Origin: Lachnospiraceae bacterium
Lineage (GTDB): Bacteria; Bacillota; Clostridia; Lachnospirales; Lachnospiraceae
Direction of reading: 5' to 3'
Assembly: GCA_910574805.1 (NCBI GenBank)
Contig: CAJTCV010000014.1
Span: 1 to 64,000 of the forward strand
DNA: 64,000 nt
Both the position numbers and the translations under genes were made by a program. Shown piece by piece: positions 36,442-44,265 of this stretch. The stretch's first letter is position 1. Each line of letters opens with the position of its first letter. The notes beneath the pieces were generated by a model. It saw nothing but the letters and a program-made list of their open reading frames with translations, was not told the origin of the DNA and did not search any database.

Positions 36442-37020
36442 ATGCAGGAATCGGCGAAAAAAAGATTTTTGGAGGCGACAGAGGCATGTCCGGTGATTCC
36501 GGAGGTGAAAAACGATGAATGGCTGAATGCGCTGCCGGAATCAGACTCCGGGATCGCCTACATCGTGTACGGGGATATCTGCAGCATTGCGGATATCGTG
36601 GCCCGGGTAAAGGCGGAGGGAAAGCTGGCCATTGTGCATATTGATCTGATCGTGGGGCTCTCCACCAAAGAAATCTGTGTGGATTTTATCCGGAAGTATA
36701 CGAAGGCGGACGGGATCATCAGCATGAAGCCTGCCATGATCCGAAGGGCCAATGACCTTGGGTTTCTGACCATCCAGAGATTCTATATGATCGACGGTTT
36801 TACCTATGCCAACATAGCAAAATATGTCAGAAACTGCAATCCGGATATTGTGGAGTTCATGCCGGCGGGGCTTGCCAAGGTGATGAAGTACCTGGTGGAA
36901 ACCATCGACAAGCCGGTGGTGGCCACCGGACTGACCCAGGACTCGGAAGATGTGATGGCGGCCCTGAAAGCCGGCGCCATCGCCGTGGCCACATCGAACA
37001 AAGAACTCTGGGATTGTTGA
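36442..37020 (+). CDS. GlpP-family RNA antiterminator
   Basis: Protein of 192 residues matching the glycerol-3-phosphate-responsive antiterminator family (PF04309, Bacillus GlpP): VHIDLIVGL (65-73), ADGIIS (89-94), TIQRF (110-114), PDIVEFMPAG (134-143) and ATSNKELW (183-190), on a TIM-barrel-like fold. Bacillus GlpP binds glp leader mRNA and prevents termination when glycerol-3-phosphate is present. It is the last gene of the oxidase-Etf operon with no gap, and three terminator-bearing leaders with a shared motif lie within 8 kb. I infer that it regulates these leaders, perhaps with another phosphorylated ligand. Confidence 0.88.
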   Translation: MQESAKKRFLEATEACPVIPEVKNDEWLNALPESDSGIAYIVYGDICSIADIVARVKAEGKLAIVHIDLIVGLSTKEICVDFIRKYTKADGIISMKPAMIRRANDLGFLTIQRFYMIDGFTYANIAKYVRNCNPDIVEFMPAGLAKVMKYLVETIDKPVVATGLTQDSEDVMAALKAGAIAVATSNKELWDC

Positions 37021-37080
37021 GACAAAGTCTTGGTAAAATGTCACAAAAATTAAGCTGATAATTTGAACATTATTACGAGA

Positions 37081-37109
37081 TTGACAAGAGAAGAAATTGG
37101 ATTTACAAT
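37081..37109 (+). promoter_or_regulatory. Promoter of SDR-kinase operon
   Basis: TTGACA (37081-37086) and TACAAT (37104-37109), spacer 17 nt. Predicted +1 at about 37116, inside CAGTTAC of leader C. Confidence 0.75.
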
Positions 37110-37114
37110 ATAGA

Positions 37115-37183
37115 CAGTTACAAAAAGAGCGAAAGAGAGAGTAACTTTTATCCGTAGGAACGGGTGAAAGCTGCTCTTTTTTT
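37115..37183 (+). promoter_or_regulatory. Leader attenuator C (SDR-kinase operon)
   Basis: CAGTTAC (37115-37121), a 19-nt purine-rich spacer, GTAAC (37141-37145), then a long terminator hairpin around the CCGT-AGGA-ACGG tip whose 5' arm includes GTAAC and whose 3' arm runs into GCTGCTC and seven T (37177-37183). Same order of elements as leaders A and B. It may also serve to end transcripts coming from the GlpP gene, which has no other terminator. Confidence 0.77.
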
Positions 37184-37259
37184 GTTTTCTTTTGTCAGGC
37201 GCGCGAGCAAAGGACGCTCTTTGAAAATGCATAAATAAAACAGCAGGAGGAGCAAAAAA

Positions 37260-38042
37260 ATGTTGAATATCAATGATTTTTCCATGGACTTTTTTTCACT
37301 GAAAGGAAAGAATGCAATCGTAACCGGCGGAAACAGCGGACTTGGACAGGCTTTTGCACTGGCGCTTGCCAAGGCAGGGGCGAATATCTTCACTTTCGCC
37401 TTTGTGGACGATGACGGGACGACAAAAAAGCTGATTGAAGACTGCGGAGTAACATACACTTTCATGCAGGGAGATCTGACCGAAGACGGCATGTGCGACA
37501 AGATTGCGGAGAAATGTGTGGAGACTTACGGAAAGATTGATATTCTGGTGAACTGCGCGGGAATCTGCAAGATTGCGGACGTGCTGGATTTTGGAAGAGC
37601 AGAGTGGGATCCCATGATTGCCATCAATTTAACCGGCGCTTTTGATTTAAGCCATGCGGTGGCAAAATATATGATTCCCCAGAGAAGCGGAAGAATCATC
37701 AACATCTGCTCCCTCTTCTCTTTCCTGGGCGGACTTGGTTCTCCGGCCTATGCGGCGATGAAGGCGGGACTTGCAGGACTGACCAAGGCCTATGCCGATG
37801 AACTTGGAAAATATGGCATCACCGTGAACGGCATCGCTCCGGGATATTTCCAGACTGCCATGACGAGCGGAACCGGAAGTGCCAACGATGAGAAATTCAT
37901 CAAGATCAAAGAGCATATTCCGGCTGACCGCTGGGGCGAGAGACAGGACCTCATGGGAGCTACGGTATTCCTTGCCAGCAAGGCGGCAGATTATGTAAAC
38001 GGAACGCTGCTGGTGGTTGACGGAGGCTATCTGGTCAGATAG
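37260..38042 (+). CDS. Short-chain dehydrogenase/reductase (KduD/polyol dehydrogenase-like)
   Basis: NAD(P)-dependent oxidoreductase of 260 residues. The dinucleotide motif TGGNSGLG (22-29), NCAG (98-101), catalytic S151, Y164 and K168 (YAAMK) and the closing VDGG are all present. It resembles 2-deoxy-gluconate/2-keto-3-deoxy-gluconate and polyol dehydrogenases. It is the first gene behind leader C, 11 nt before the sugar kinase, so it probably turns the imported polyol or sugar acid into the keto sugar that the kinase phosphorylates, or acts on a related intermediate. Confidence 0.9.
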   Translation: MLNINDFSMDFFSLKGKNAIVTGGNSGLGQAFALALAKAGANIFTFAFVDDDGTTKKLIEDCGVTYTFMQGDLTEDGMCDKIAEKCVETYGKIDILVNCAGICKIADVLDFGRAEWDPMIAINLTGAFDLSHAVAKYMIPQRSGRIINICSLFSFLGGLGSPAYAAMKAGLAGLTKAYADELGKYGITVNGIAPGYFQTAMTSGTGSANDEKFIKIKEHIPADRWGERQDLMGATVFLASKAADYVNGTLLVVDGGYLVR

Positions 38043-38053
38043 GGAGAAGAAGG

Positions 38054-39484
38054 ATGAGCGAAAAATATATCATCGGAATTGACGAAGGCTCGCAGAGCGC
38101 AAAGATTACCATTTTTGACGAGAAAGGAAGGGTGGTCTGTGAAGGCAAGGCGCCTCTTCGGCCCTACGATCTGCCAAAGCCTGGGTATGTGGAGCATCCG
38201 GACGATGACTGGTGGGATGCCATCTGTAAGGCGGCCAGAAAGTGCATGGCGAAATTCACCGGGAACCGGGAGGATATTGTGGCCATCGGACTCTGTACCA
38301 TTCGCTGCTGCCGTGCGTATCTGAAAGAAGACGGAACGCTGGCTCAGCCGGCTTTGAGCTGGATGGACGTCCGGGTATCCCAGCCCTATGAACATGTGAA
38401 TCCGGATGTGCGCTACCTGGTGGCTTCCTCCGGATACATCACACACCGTCTGACCGGGGAGAAGAAGGACACCGTGGCCAATTACGAATATGGCTGGCCG
38501 GTGGATGTGGACCGCTGGCAGTGGTCGGACGATCCGGAGGCCTATAAGGCGACGGGGATGCCCCGGGAGATGCTCTTTGACCTGGTGATGCCGGGGGAAA
38601 TCCTGGGGTATGTGACGGAGAAAGCGGCGGAGGCTACGGGGCTCCCCAAAGGGGTTCCGGTTGTGGCCACCTCCAATGATAAAGCAGTGGAAGGACTGGG
38701 AACCGGCTGTATGGGAGAGACTACGGCCTGCATCTCTCTTGGCACCTACACCACGGCCATGATGGAGGGGAAAGAGAACCTGAAAGGGACTTTCTTTGCG
38801 TGGCCCAAGTTCTCCTGTGTGCCGGACAAATATCTCTATGACAGCAACGGCATCCGCCGGGGCATGTGGACAATCAGCTGGTTCCGTGATATACTGGGAG
38901 ACAGTTATATCCGGATGGCAGAGTCCATGGGCAAGTCAGCGGAGGAGCTTCTAAGCGATGAGGCAGAGAAGGTACCGGCAGGCAGCGACGGACTGATGAC
39001 GGTTCTGGACTGGCTGGCGCCGGTGGATGCCCGCTATAAAAAGGGCGTGATGATCGGTTTTGACGGAAGGCACACAAGAGGGCATATGTACCGCTCCCTT
39101 TTGGAGGCCGTGGCCATGACACTGAAAAAGCATGTGGACGACATGTGCCGGGAAGTGGATGCGAAGCTTGAGCGGATCATCATAACCGGAGGAGGTTCCA
39201 ACAGCAGTCTCTTTATGCAGATCTTCGCGGATGTCTTCCGGCTTCCGATTGTCCGCAACGAGATCAGCGGAGCGGCCGGACTGGGCGCCGCCATCTGCGG
39301 AGCAGTCGCGGCGGGCATCTACGGAAGCTTTGACGAGGCAGTGGCAGGGATGGTGCGGGTGAAAGACACCTTCACACCGGATCCGGAAAATGCAAAGCTG
39401 TATGAGCGGCTTCTTCCGGTCTACCAGGGCATCACAGAGCACACCGATGAGGTGCTTAAGAAGTCTTATGAACTGTTTCAGTAA
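38054..39484 (+). CDS. FGGY-family carbohydrate kinase
   Basis: Sugar kinase of 476 residues with the two actin-like domains of the FGGY family. The first phosphate loop is GIDEGSQSAKITIFD; the second domain has CISLGTYTT and the adenosine-binding IIITGGGSNSSLFMQIFADVF. The catalytic aspartate is probably that in LSWMDVR. Closest by eye to xylulokinase/gluconokinase-like members. Preceded by GGAGAAGAAGG and in operon with the SDR. A phosphorylated product from this enzyme is a reasonable ligand for the GlpP-family regulator. Confidence 0.88.
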   Translation: MSEKYIIGIDEGSQSAKITIFDEKGRVVCEGKAPLRPYDLPKPGYVEHPDDDWWDAICKAARKCMAKFTGNREDIVAIGLCTIRCCRAYLKEDGTLAQPALSWMDVRVSQPYEHVNPDVRYLVASSGYITHRLTGEKKDTVANYEYGWPVDVDRWQWSDDPEAYKATGMPREMLFDLVMPGEILGYVTEKAAEATGLPKGVPVVATSNDKAVEGLGTGCMGETTACISLGTYTTAMMEGKENLKGTFFAWPKFSCVPDKYLYDSNGIRRGMWTISWFRDILGDSYIRMAESMGKSAEELLSDEAEKVPAGSDGLMTVLDWLAPVDARYKKGVMIGFDGRHTRGHMYRSLLEAVAMTLKKHVDDMCREVDAKLERIIITGGGSNSSLFMQIFADVFRLPIVRNEISGAAGLGAAICGAVAAGIYGSFDEAVAGMVRVKDTFTPDPENAKLYERLLPVYQGITEHTDEVLKKSYELFQ

Positions 39485-39514
39485 TCTTATGAAGGAATGA
39501 TCGTAGATGGATTG

Positions 39515-39534
39515 GCGGCTGCATATGCAGCCGC
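39515..39534. repeat. Perfect 20-bp palindrome
   Basis: GCGGCTGCATATGCAGCCGC reads the same on both strands, between the kinase gene and the DUF89 gene. It has no T run and could be a protein-binding site or an RNA-stabilising hairpin. Confidence 0.5.
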
Positions 39535-39584
39535 TGATTCTGATATTTGGGATGAATTCTTAATCAGCAGGAAGGGGAGGACAG

Positions 39585-40466
39585 ATGAGAGCAGAGGAAG
39601 CATGTAAGGTATGTACCAGAAAAAAGGCGAGAATGTACACAGAACTTTACCAGGCGTCAGAAGAACGAAAAGAGGAAGTGCTGAAGCAGGCAGAGCGCTG
39701 TCTGGAAGAAGCGGGGACCAGCCAGTCGGCGCCGAAGATGATGGCCGGGGTTTTGGACCTTCTGAAAAGGGAGACCGGGATTCTGGATCCCTATGAGCGG
39801 ATCAAAAGGGAATATAACCAGATGCTCCTTTCCATGGAGGAAGAGATCAGCCGCTGCATCCATGAGGCGAAAGATCCTTTCCGGGCGGCTCTGCAATATG
39901 TCACAGTAGGAAATTATATTGATTTTGGAGCGCTGTCCGACATCAGTGAAGAGCAGTTAAGAAAACTTTTAAATGGCTGCGGGGATCTTGTTCTGGACTC
40001 TGATGAGATCATGCATTTTCAGGAAGAGCTTGGCAGAGCCCGGGAGCTTTTGTATATCACCGACAACGCAGGAGAAATTGTGCTGGATAAGATCTTTATG
40101 AACGTGTTAAAGGAGCTTTATCCAAAGCTTCAGATCCATGTGCTGGTAAGGGGAGAACCAGTGCTCAACGACGCCACTTTGGAAGATGCAAAGATGATCG
40201 GTCTTAATCGGATTGCCCGGGTAATTCCAAACGGAACCAGCATACCCGGAACGGAATATGCACAGATTTCAGAAGAGGCCAGGGAGTGTATGGACCGGGC
40301 GGATCTGTGTCTTGCGAAGGGGCAGGGGAATTTTGAGAGCCTGCGGGAGTGCGGAAAGAATATCTATTATCTGTTTTTGTGCAAATGCGATCTTTTTGTG
40401 GAGCGTTTTCAGGTGGGGCGGCTGACGCCGGCTTTCGTCAATGAGCTGCGTATGGATCACAAATAA
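39585..40466 (+). CDS. DUF89/ARMT1-family damage-control phosphatase
   Basis: Protein of 293 residues. Family marks: paired cysteines C7 and C10 near the N-terminus, ITDNAGEIVLDK, VRGEPVLNDATLEDA and KGQGNFESL. The aspartates and asparagine of these motifs hold a divalent metal. DUF89 enzymes dephosphorylate damaged or unwanted phosphometabolites such as sugar phosphates. Placement after a sugar kinase fits a clean-up role in the same pathway. Ribosome binding site GGGGAGG. It is 100 nt from the kinase and may be co-transcribed. Confidence 0.85.
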   Translation: MRAEEACKVCTRKKARMYTELYQASEERKEEVLKQAERCLEEAGTSQSAPKMMAGVLDLLKRETGILDPYERIKREYNQMLLSMEEEISRCIHEAKDPFRAALQYVTVGNYIDFGALSDISEEQLRKLLNGCGDLVLDSDEIMHFQEELGRARELLYITDNAGEIVLDKIFMNVLKELYPKLQIHVLVRGEPVLNDATLEDAKMIGLNRIARVIPNGTSIPGTEYAQISEEARECMDRADLCLAKGQGNFESLRECGKNIYYLFLCKCDLFVERFQVGRLTPAFVNELRMDHK

Positions 40467-40520
40467 ATAAATGTATATCACGTCAAACAAGTACCACATG
40501 ATATTTGTGGAAAAATGATA

Positions 40521-40585
40521 AGGCTGGGAACCTGTTTTTAGATTCCCGGCCTACGGTTTTGTTCCGTTTTCTTGAACGGAACAAA
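40521..40585 (+). terminator. Two consecutive hairpins ending the catabolic cluster
   Basis: AGGCTGGGAA (40521-40530) pairs with TTCCCGGCCT (40543-40552), followed by a short T tract, then an 11-bp stem TTTGTTCCGTT with AACGGAACAAA (40558-40585). The pair marks the border to the AT-rich small-gene patch. Confidence 0.55.
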
Positions 40586-40647
40586 TGATATGAGAATGGA
40601 AATATTTTTAAGAGGAGAGCTGGACAGAGCCTGAGGGGAGAGCAGCT

Positions 40648-40905
40648 ATGACGCGGTTTGAAGCGCAGCGTATATTAAAAAAAGAAGGACTTAAATATTA
40701 TAATCTGTTTAACGAACATGAAGTAAAGCCTGATGAAGTAATTATTTATGAAACGGATCATAGATGGTTTGTTTGTGCGGCAGATGAAAGGGCATGCATT
40801 GTAGACTCTTCGTATGTCTGTTTTGATAATGAGGAGGATGCACTGGATTATTTTGTGAAACTTGTGAGACTGGAGAAAATACTACTAAAGGGAACATTAT
40901 ACTAA
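40648..40905 (+). CDS. Imm59-like immunity protein
   Basis: Protein of 85 residues whose N-terminus (FEAQRILKKEGLKYYNLFNE) and HEVKPDEVIIYE segment resemble, from memory, Imm59-type polymorphic-toxin immunity proteins. Such proteins neutralise toxins delivered between cells. No toxin gene is next to it. AT-rich relative to its surroundings. The ATG follows GGGGAGAGC. Confidence 0.6.
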   Translation: MTRFEAQRILKKEGLKYYNLFNEHEVKPDEVIIYETDHRWFVCAADERACIVDSSYVCFDNEEDALDYFVKLVRLEKILLKGTLY

Positions 40906-40963
40906 AATTTGCTGCTTTATTGTTAGTTTGTATCTGAGCGAAATGAAAGGAATATAAGTTCAA

Positions 40964-41377
40964 ATGGTTGAATTTCAGTGTTGTTCAGAAACGGTCAGAC
41001 CTCAGTTGTTATTACAAGAATATTTACCTGTCCAATTGGAATGGTCCAGAAGCAAAGAAATAGTGAGATATCTGGAATACTATAATGGATCAAAGTCATT
41101 GGTGAAAATGGCCTGTAATGGGAAGATTAAAAATATGGAATTGAGAATTGTGACAGATAATGAGAGAGAGACAATTCCGTGTGATCTGTGTCTCTTTATT
41201 CATGACAGGGAAGTGAATATTATTTTTAATAAGGAGTCTTTTAAAATTTGTCAATATATTAAAAATGGAAGAATCCAGATTGGTTTAAATGATCATGGTG
41301 GGCTTGAGAAAATTGATATAATGGATTTGTCGGATGAAGAGATAAAACATATAAAGCAAGAATTAGAATTGCAATAG
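40964..41377 (+). CDS. Small protein of unknown function
   Basis: Protein of 137 residues, soluble, AT-rich gene, with GAAAGGA upstream. Acidic C-terminus (DLSDEEIKHIKQELEL). I do not recognise it. It lies 58 nt after the Imm59-like gene in the same orientation and could be another immunity-type protein. Confidence 0.55.
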   Translation: MVEFQCCSETVRPQLLLQEYLPVQLEWSRSKEIVRYLEYYNGSKSLVKMACNGKIKNMELRIVTDNERETIPCDLCLFIHDREVNIIFNKESFKICQYIKNGRIQIGLNDHGGLEKIDIMDLSDEEIKHIKQELELQ

Positions 41378-41411
41378 TAATTAGTGGATATCATGTACGG
41401 AGGAATTTATC

Positions 41412-41738
41412 ATGAAAATAATACTACGCCATAAAGGGGGCCGGGTTGTGAAACAAGAAGAAAACACTGATGGGATGCCGGTGACAACAGACATTCCCAT
41501 GCTGCGGGATAAGACAATCTATCAATTATATTTGATTAAAAAAGATAAGATTTACAACAAAAGTGAAATTAAAGTTGTCGCTAAAATGTGCAGGGTAGAT
41601 TTTAGCGAGGCAAGAAACAGGCTGAGCAATCCTGTGGTTCTTATCGCAGAGGGAAATGTATATGAAATGAGAGATTTGTTACAGGTAATATCAGGTTATG
41701 ATGTCCTTTATGAGGTAAAACCTTCATACCCTTATTGA
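41412..41738 (+). CDS. Small protein of unknown function
   Basis: Protein of 108 residues. The ribosome binding site GGAGG is 8 nt before the ATG. The region from about 40 to 85 (YLIKKDKIYNKSEIKVVAKM, then FSEARNRLSN) reads like a small folded alpha/beta domain. No family recognised. Part of the AT-rich small-gene patch. Confidence 0.55.
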   Translation: MKIILRHKGGRVVKQEENTDGMPVTTDIPMLRDKTIYQLYLIKKDKIYNKSEIKVVAKMCRVDFSEARNRLSNPVVLIAEGNVYEMRDLLQVISGYDVLYEVKPSYPY

Positions 41739-41775
41739 TTTTCATCCTAAATTGTAAGGAAGCAGTTAAAAGTGA

Positions 41776-41925
41776 TATGATTGCTCCTGGGAGTTTAAGG
41801 CGTCAAAAGAATTACTGAAAAACAGACAGAGCAATTGGGAAGGTATGTCATTGAATACAGATCTTCCAAAAGAGCATTTTTGTTTCGAAGGATACGATGA
41901 CTGTATAGGAAAAATTACCATATAA
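41776..41925 (+). pseudogene. Fragment of a small gene
   Basis: A 49-codon frame, directly after a stop and without start, encodes WEFKASKELLKNRQSNWEGM and FCFEGYDDCIGKITI. The residues are protein-like and end at a TAA. Probably the remnant of another small immunity-type gene. Confidence 0.4.
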
Positions 41926-42267
41926 ATGAATAAAATGAGGTTAAAAATGTTCTTTCATGAATTGAAAACAATCATAGAAAATAATCATTATATTGAAAAG
42001 AGTATAACACTATTTTGGAAGGCTATGAAAAATTATCAGGAAGAAGAAAAAGATGAATTTAATAAGAAGTTTAAAGGGTATGATGAAAAAGAACTGACAA
42101 TCAATATAAATGATGTTGCATTTTTGGCTCATAATTGGCCGGAGGGAGATCGATGCTGTGTGGTAATAAACATTGATATATCATATGGAAAAAAGTCGGT
42201 TGGGTATTATGATGTGCATTATAACATAAATGGTGATGTTGAGGATGATTATTTTGTGATTTATTAA
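41926..42267 (+). CDS. Small protein of unknown function, possible immunity protein
   Basis: Protein of 113 residues, helical N-terminus and a beta-rich C-terminus (VVINIDISYGKKSVGYYDVHYNIN, given here as VVINIDISYGKKSVGYYDVH) ending in acidic DVEDDYFVIY. The start is uncertain: no clear ribosome binding site precedes this ATG, and ATGs at residues 4 and 8 follow GAGG. Very AT-rich. The fold type and setting fit toxin-immunity proteins. Confidence 0.5.
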   Translation: MNKMRLKMFFHELKTIIENNHYIEKSITLFWKAMKNYQEEEKDEFNKKFKGYDEKELTININDVAFLAHNWPEGDRCCVVINIDISYGKKSVGYYDVHYNINGDVEDDYFVIY

Positions 42268-42455
42268 TAAGTTACACTTTTGATACGGAAACTGGTTCAA
42301 ATACGATAAGGTGTGAGGGTCCGTGCGGCATGTATTCAAGGGGTCATGGTGATACAAGCTGTATTCCCAACTGTGTTAAATTTTTTGGAAAAGTTTATAC
42401 AATCCCCGGAAAGGATCGGAAAATACCTGTCCTCTCCGAGTTCCGTATTGTTTAT
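42249..42455 (+). pseudogene. Cysteine-rich protein fragment
   Basis: A frame opened by a stop at 42246-42248 and overlapping the previous gene encodes SYTFDTETGSNTIRCEGPCG, then DTSCIPNCVKFFGKVYTIPG. The two CxxC-like pairs and the lack of a start suggest the C-terminal piece of a larger protein, perhaps a toxin tip paired with the small gene before it. Beyond about 42455 the frame continues into a GC-rich structured block that does not look coding. Confidence 0.4.
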
Positions 42456-42457
42456 TT

Positions 42458-42585
42458 ACGCGAGCAACGAGCCAGGTGGCTGCCTGCAGACATTTGGCGA
42501 CTGCCGCGAGGGTCAAATGCCCCGCTGCTCTGCAGCGTCGCAAGCTTGATACTTCGTTGCCCGCAGCGGGGACTTTGATTGCCGA
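42458..42585. repeat. GC-rich structured intergenic block
   Basis: Between the AT-rich patch and the BCCT gene. Contains CCCCGCTGC paired with GCAGCGGGG, GCAACGA paired with TCGTTGC, and a GCTGC-TCT-GCAGC mini-hairpin. Composition differs sharply from both sides. It resembles a dispersed palindromic intergenic element, but only one copy is in the window. Confidence 0.4.
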
Positions 42586-42589
42586 TAGA

Positions 42590-44236
42590 TCAGGATTCGC
42601 TTCTGTGCAGCAGCCGCTCCAGGAATCCGGGGTGATGGTTCTCGGAGCCTTCGTAGGGAAGCCGCTCGCTGGGGATCGGATTGCCGCTCTCGTCGTAATC
42701 TTCCTGGAATACATCGTACCTGGAAGGATTTCTCATGATCTTGATCCAGCCGATCAGGAAGAACACGAAGAAAATCGTAGCTGGGAAACCGCCCACATTA
42801 CACAGCTCCTTGATGCCGTCGATGCCGTTGCCGCATACGGCGGTGAGGCAGAGGACGCCTAAGGTCACGCCCCAGACGATCTTCAGGATCATGGGAGACT
42901 CCGTGTCATCGGCGGTCAGACCGTGGGTACACAGCCCGGCCATGGCGTTGGTGTTGGAGTCGGAGGCTGTGACAAAGCTGACGAACACAATAAATAAGAA
43001 GAGCGGGATGGTCAGGATGGCAAGGGGCAGATGGTTCAGCACCGCGAAGGTGGCAGCTTCGGTCCCGCCGGCGATCATGGCGTCGTTGATTCCATAGCCG
43101 GCCAGCTCGAAGTTGATGGCGGTGCCGGAGAAAAGTCCGACCCAGGCGACGCTGAACAGGGCGGGGATGAAGAAGATGACATTGATCACTTCCCGAACTG
43201 TAAAACCCCGGGAGATCTTGCCCATGAATACGGCGGTGATGGGCATCCACGCCATCCAGCAGCACATGTAGAAGCTGGGCCACCAGCGGCTCCAGCCGTC
43301 CCCGGCGGAGGTGGAGGTCCAGAGTCCCATCTGGAAAAAGTTGGTCAGATAGCCGCCGAAGCTCTCGCAGGTCAGGTCCAGAAGATAGGCGGTGGGTCCG
43401 CAGACCAGCATAAAGATGCCCATGACCAGATAGACCTTGGAGTTGATGGAGGAGAGGATACGGATTCCGTTCATCACTCCGGAGGCGGCGGAGATGACAA
43501 AGGCAGCCACGATGACCACGCCGCAGATGATGTACAGGTAATTGCCGTTGGAGATGCCGGTCAGGTCGCTGATGCCGCCGCTTAAAAGCAGCACGCCGGA
43601 ACCCATGGAAGCGGCCATGCCGCAGACCAGACAGAACAGGCAGATGCAGTCCACCACCGGGGTGACCTTCACGGCGCATGTCTCCCCGATGGTGGGGATC
43701 AGCATGGAGCCGATGGCAAAGGGTTTCTTCATATTAAAAAAGACAAAGGCAAACAGAAGGGCAGGAAGCCCGTAGATGGCCATGGGAGAGAAAGTCCACT
43801 CCAGAAACATGGTCTGCATGGCCCAGCGGACGGAAGCGCCGGAGTAGGCTCCTTCTGTAATATTTGCCGGCGGCGCCGAGATATGGTACATGGGTTCCGC
43901 ACATCCCCACAAAAGAATGCCGGCGGCCATGATGGTGCATAAAATGATCCAGATGTAATTGGTATAGCTCATCATGGGACGGGCTTTGGAGCCGCCGAAG
44001 CGTACCTTGCTGATGGGCATCACGTAAGACACCACCATCAGGACGACGGCGAGGGTGGTGGTTGTGTTGAACAGCCACTGGAAGTTGGTGACGATATAGG
44101 TCTGGGCAGCGCTCATGGCAAGCTCAAAGGCGTCATAATTGACAAAGCTCAGGATCAAAATTGCAACGATGATCAGCCAGGGAGGAAGAAAGATCGCCCA
44201 GTTGATTCCTTTTGCCTGTCTGCTATGTTCATTCAT
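42590..44236 (-). CDS. BCCT-family betaine/carnitine/choline transporter
   Basis: Transporter of 548 residues with twelve predicted membrane helices. The family marks are GMAASMGSGVLLLSGGISDL near the middle, the aromatic stretch WWPSFYMCCWMAWMPITAVF, and KISRGFTVREV. The substrate is a trimethylammonium or related compound; no degradation genes lie next to it. The ATG follows TAGGAGG. Second gene of an operon with the YcxB-like gene, 29 nt behind it. Confidence 0.9.
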   Translation of the reverse strand: MNEHSRQAKGINWAIFLPPWLIIVAILILSFVNYDAFELAMSAAQTYIVTNFQWLFNTTTTLAVVLMVVSYVMPISKVRFGGSKARPMMSYTNYIWIILCTIMAAGILLWGCAEPMYHISAPPANITEGAYSGASVRWAMQTMFLEWTFSPMAIYGLPALLFAFVFFNMKKPFAIGSMLIPTIGETCAVKVTPVVDCICLFCLVCGMAASMGSGVLLLSGGISDLTGISNGNYLYIICGVVIVAAFVISAASGVMNGIRILSSINSKVYLVMGIFMLVCGPTAYLLDLTCESFGGYLTNFFQMGLWTSTSAGDGWSRWWPSFYMCCWMAWMPITAVFMGKISRGFTVREVINVIFFIPALFSVAWVGLFSGTAINFELAGYGINDAMIAGGTEAATFAVLNHLPLAILTIPLFLFIVFVSFVTASDSNTNAMAGLCTHGLTADDTESPMILKIVWGVTLGVLCLTAVCGNGIDGIKELCNVGGFPATIFFVFFLIGWIKIMRNPSRYDVFQEDYDESGNPIPSERLPYEGSENHHPGFLERLLHRSES

Positions 44237-44265
44237 ATATACATCCTCCTACTGTTTTGATTTTT

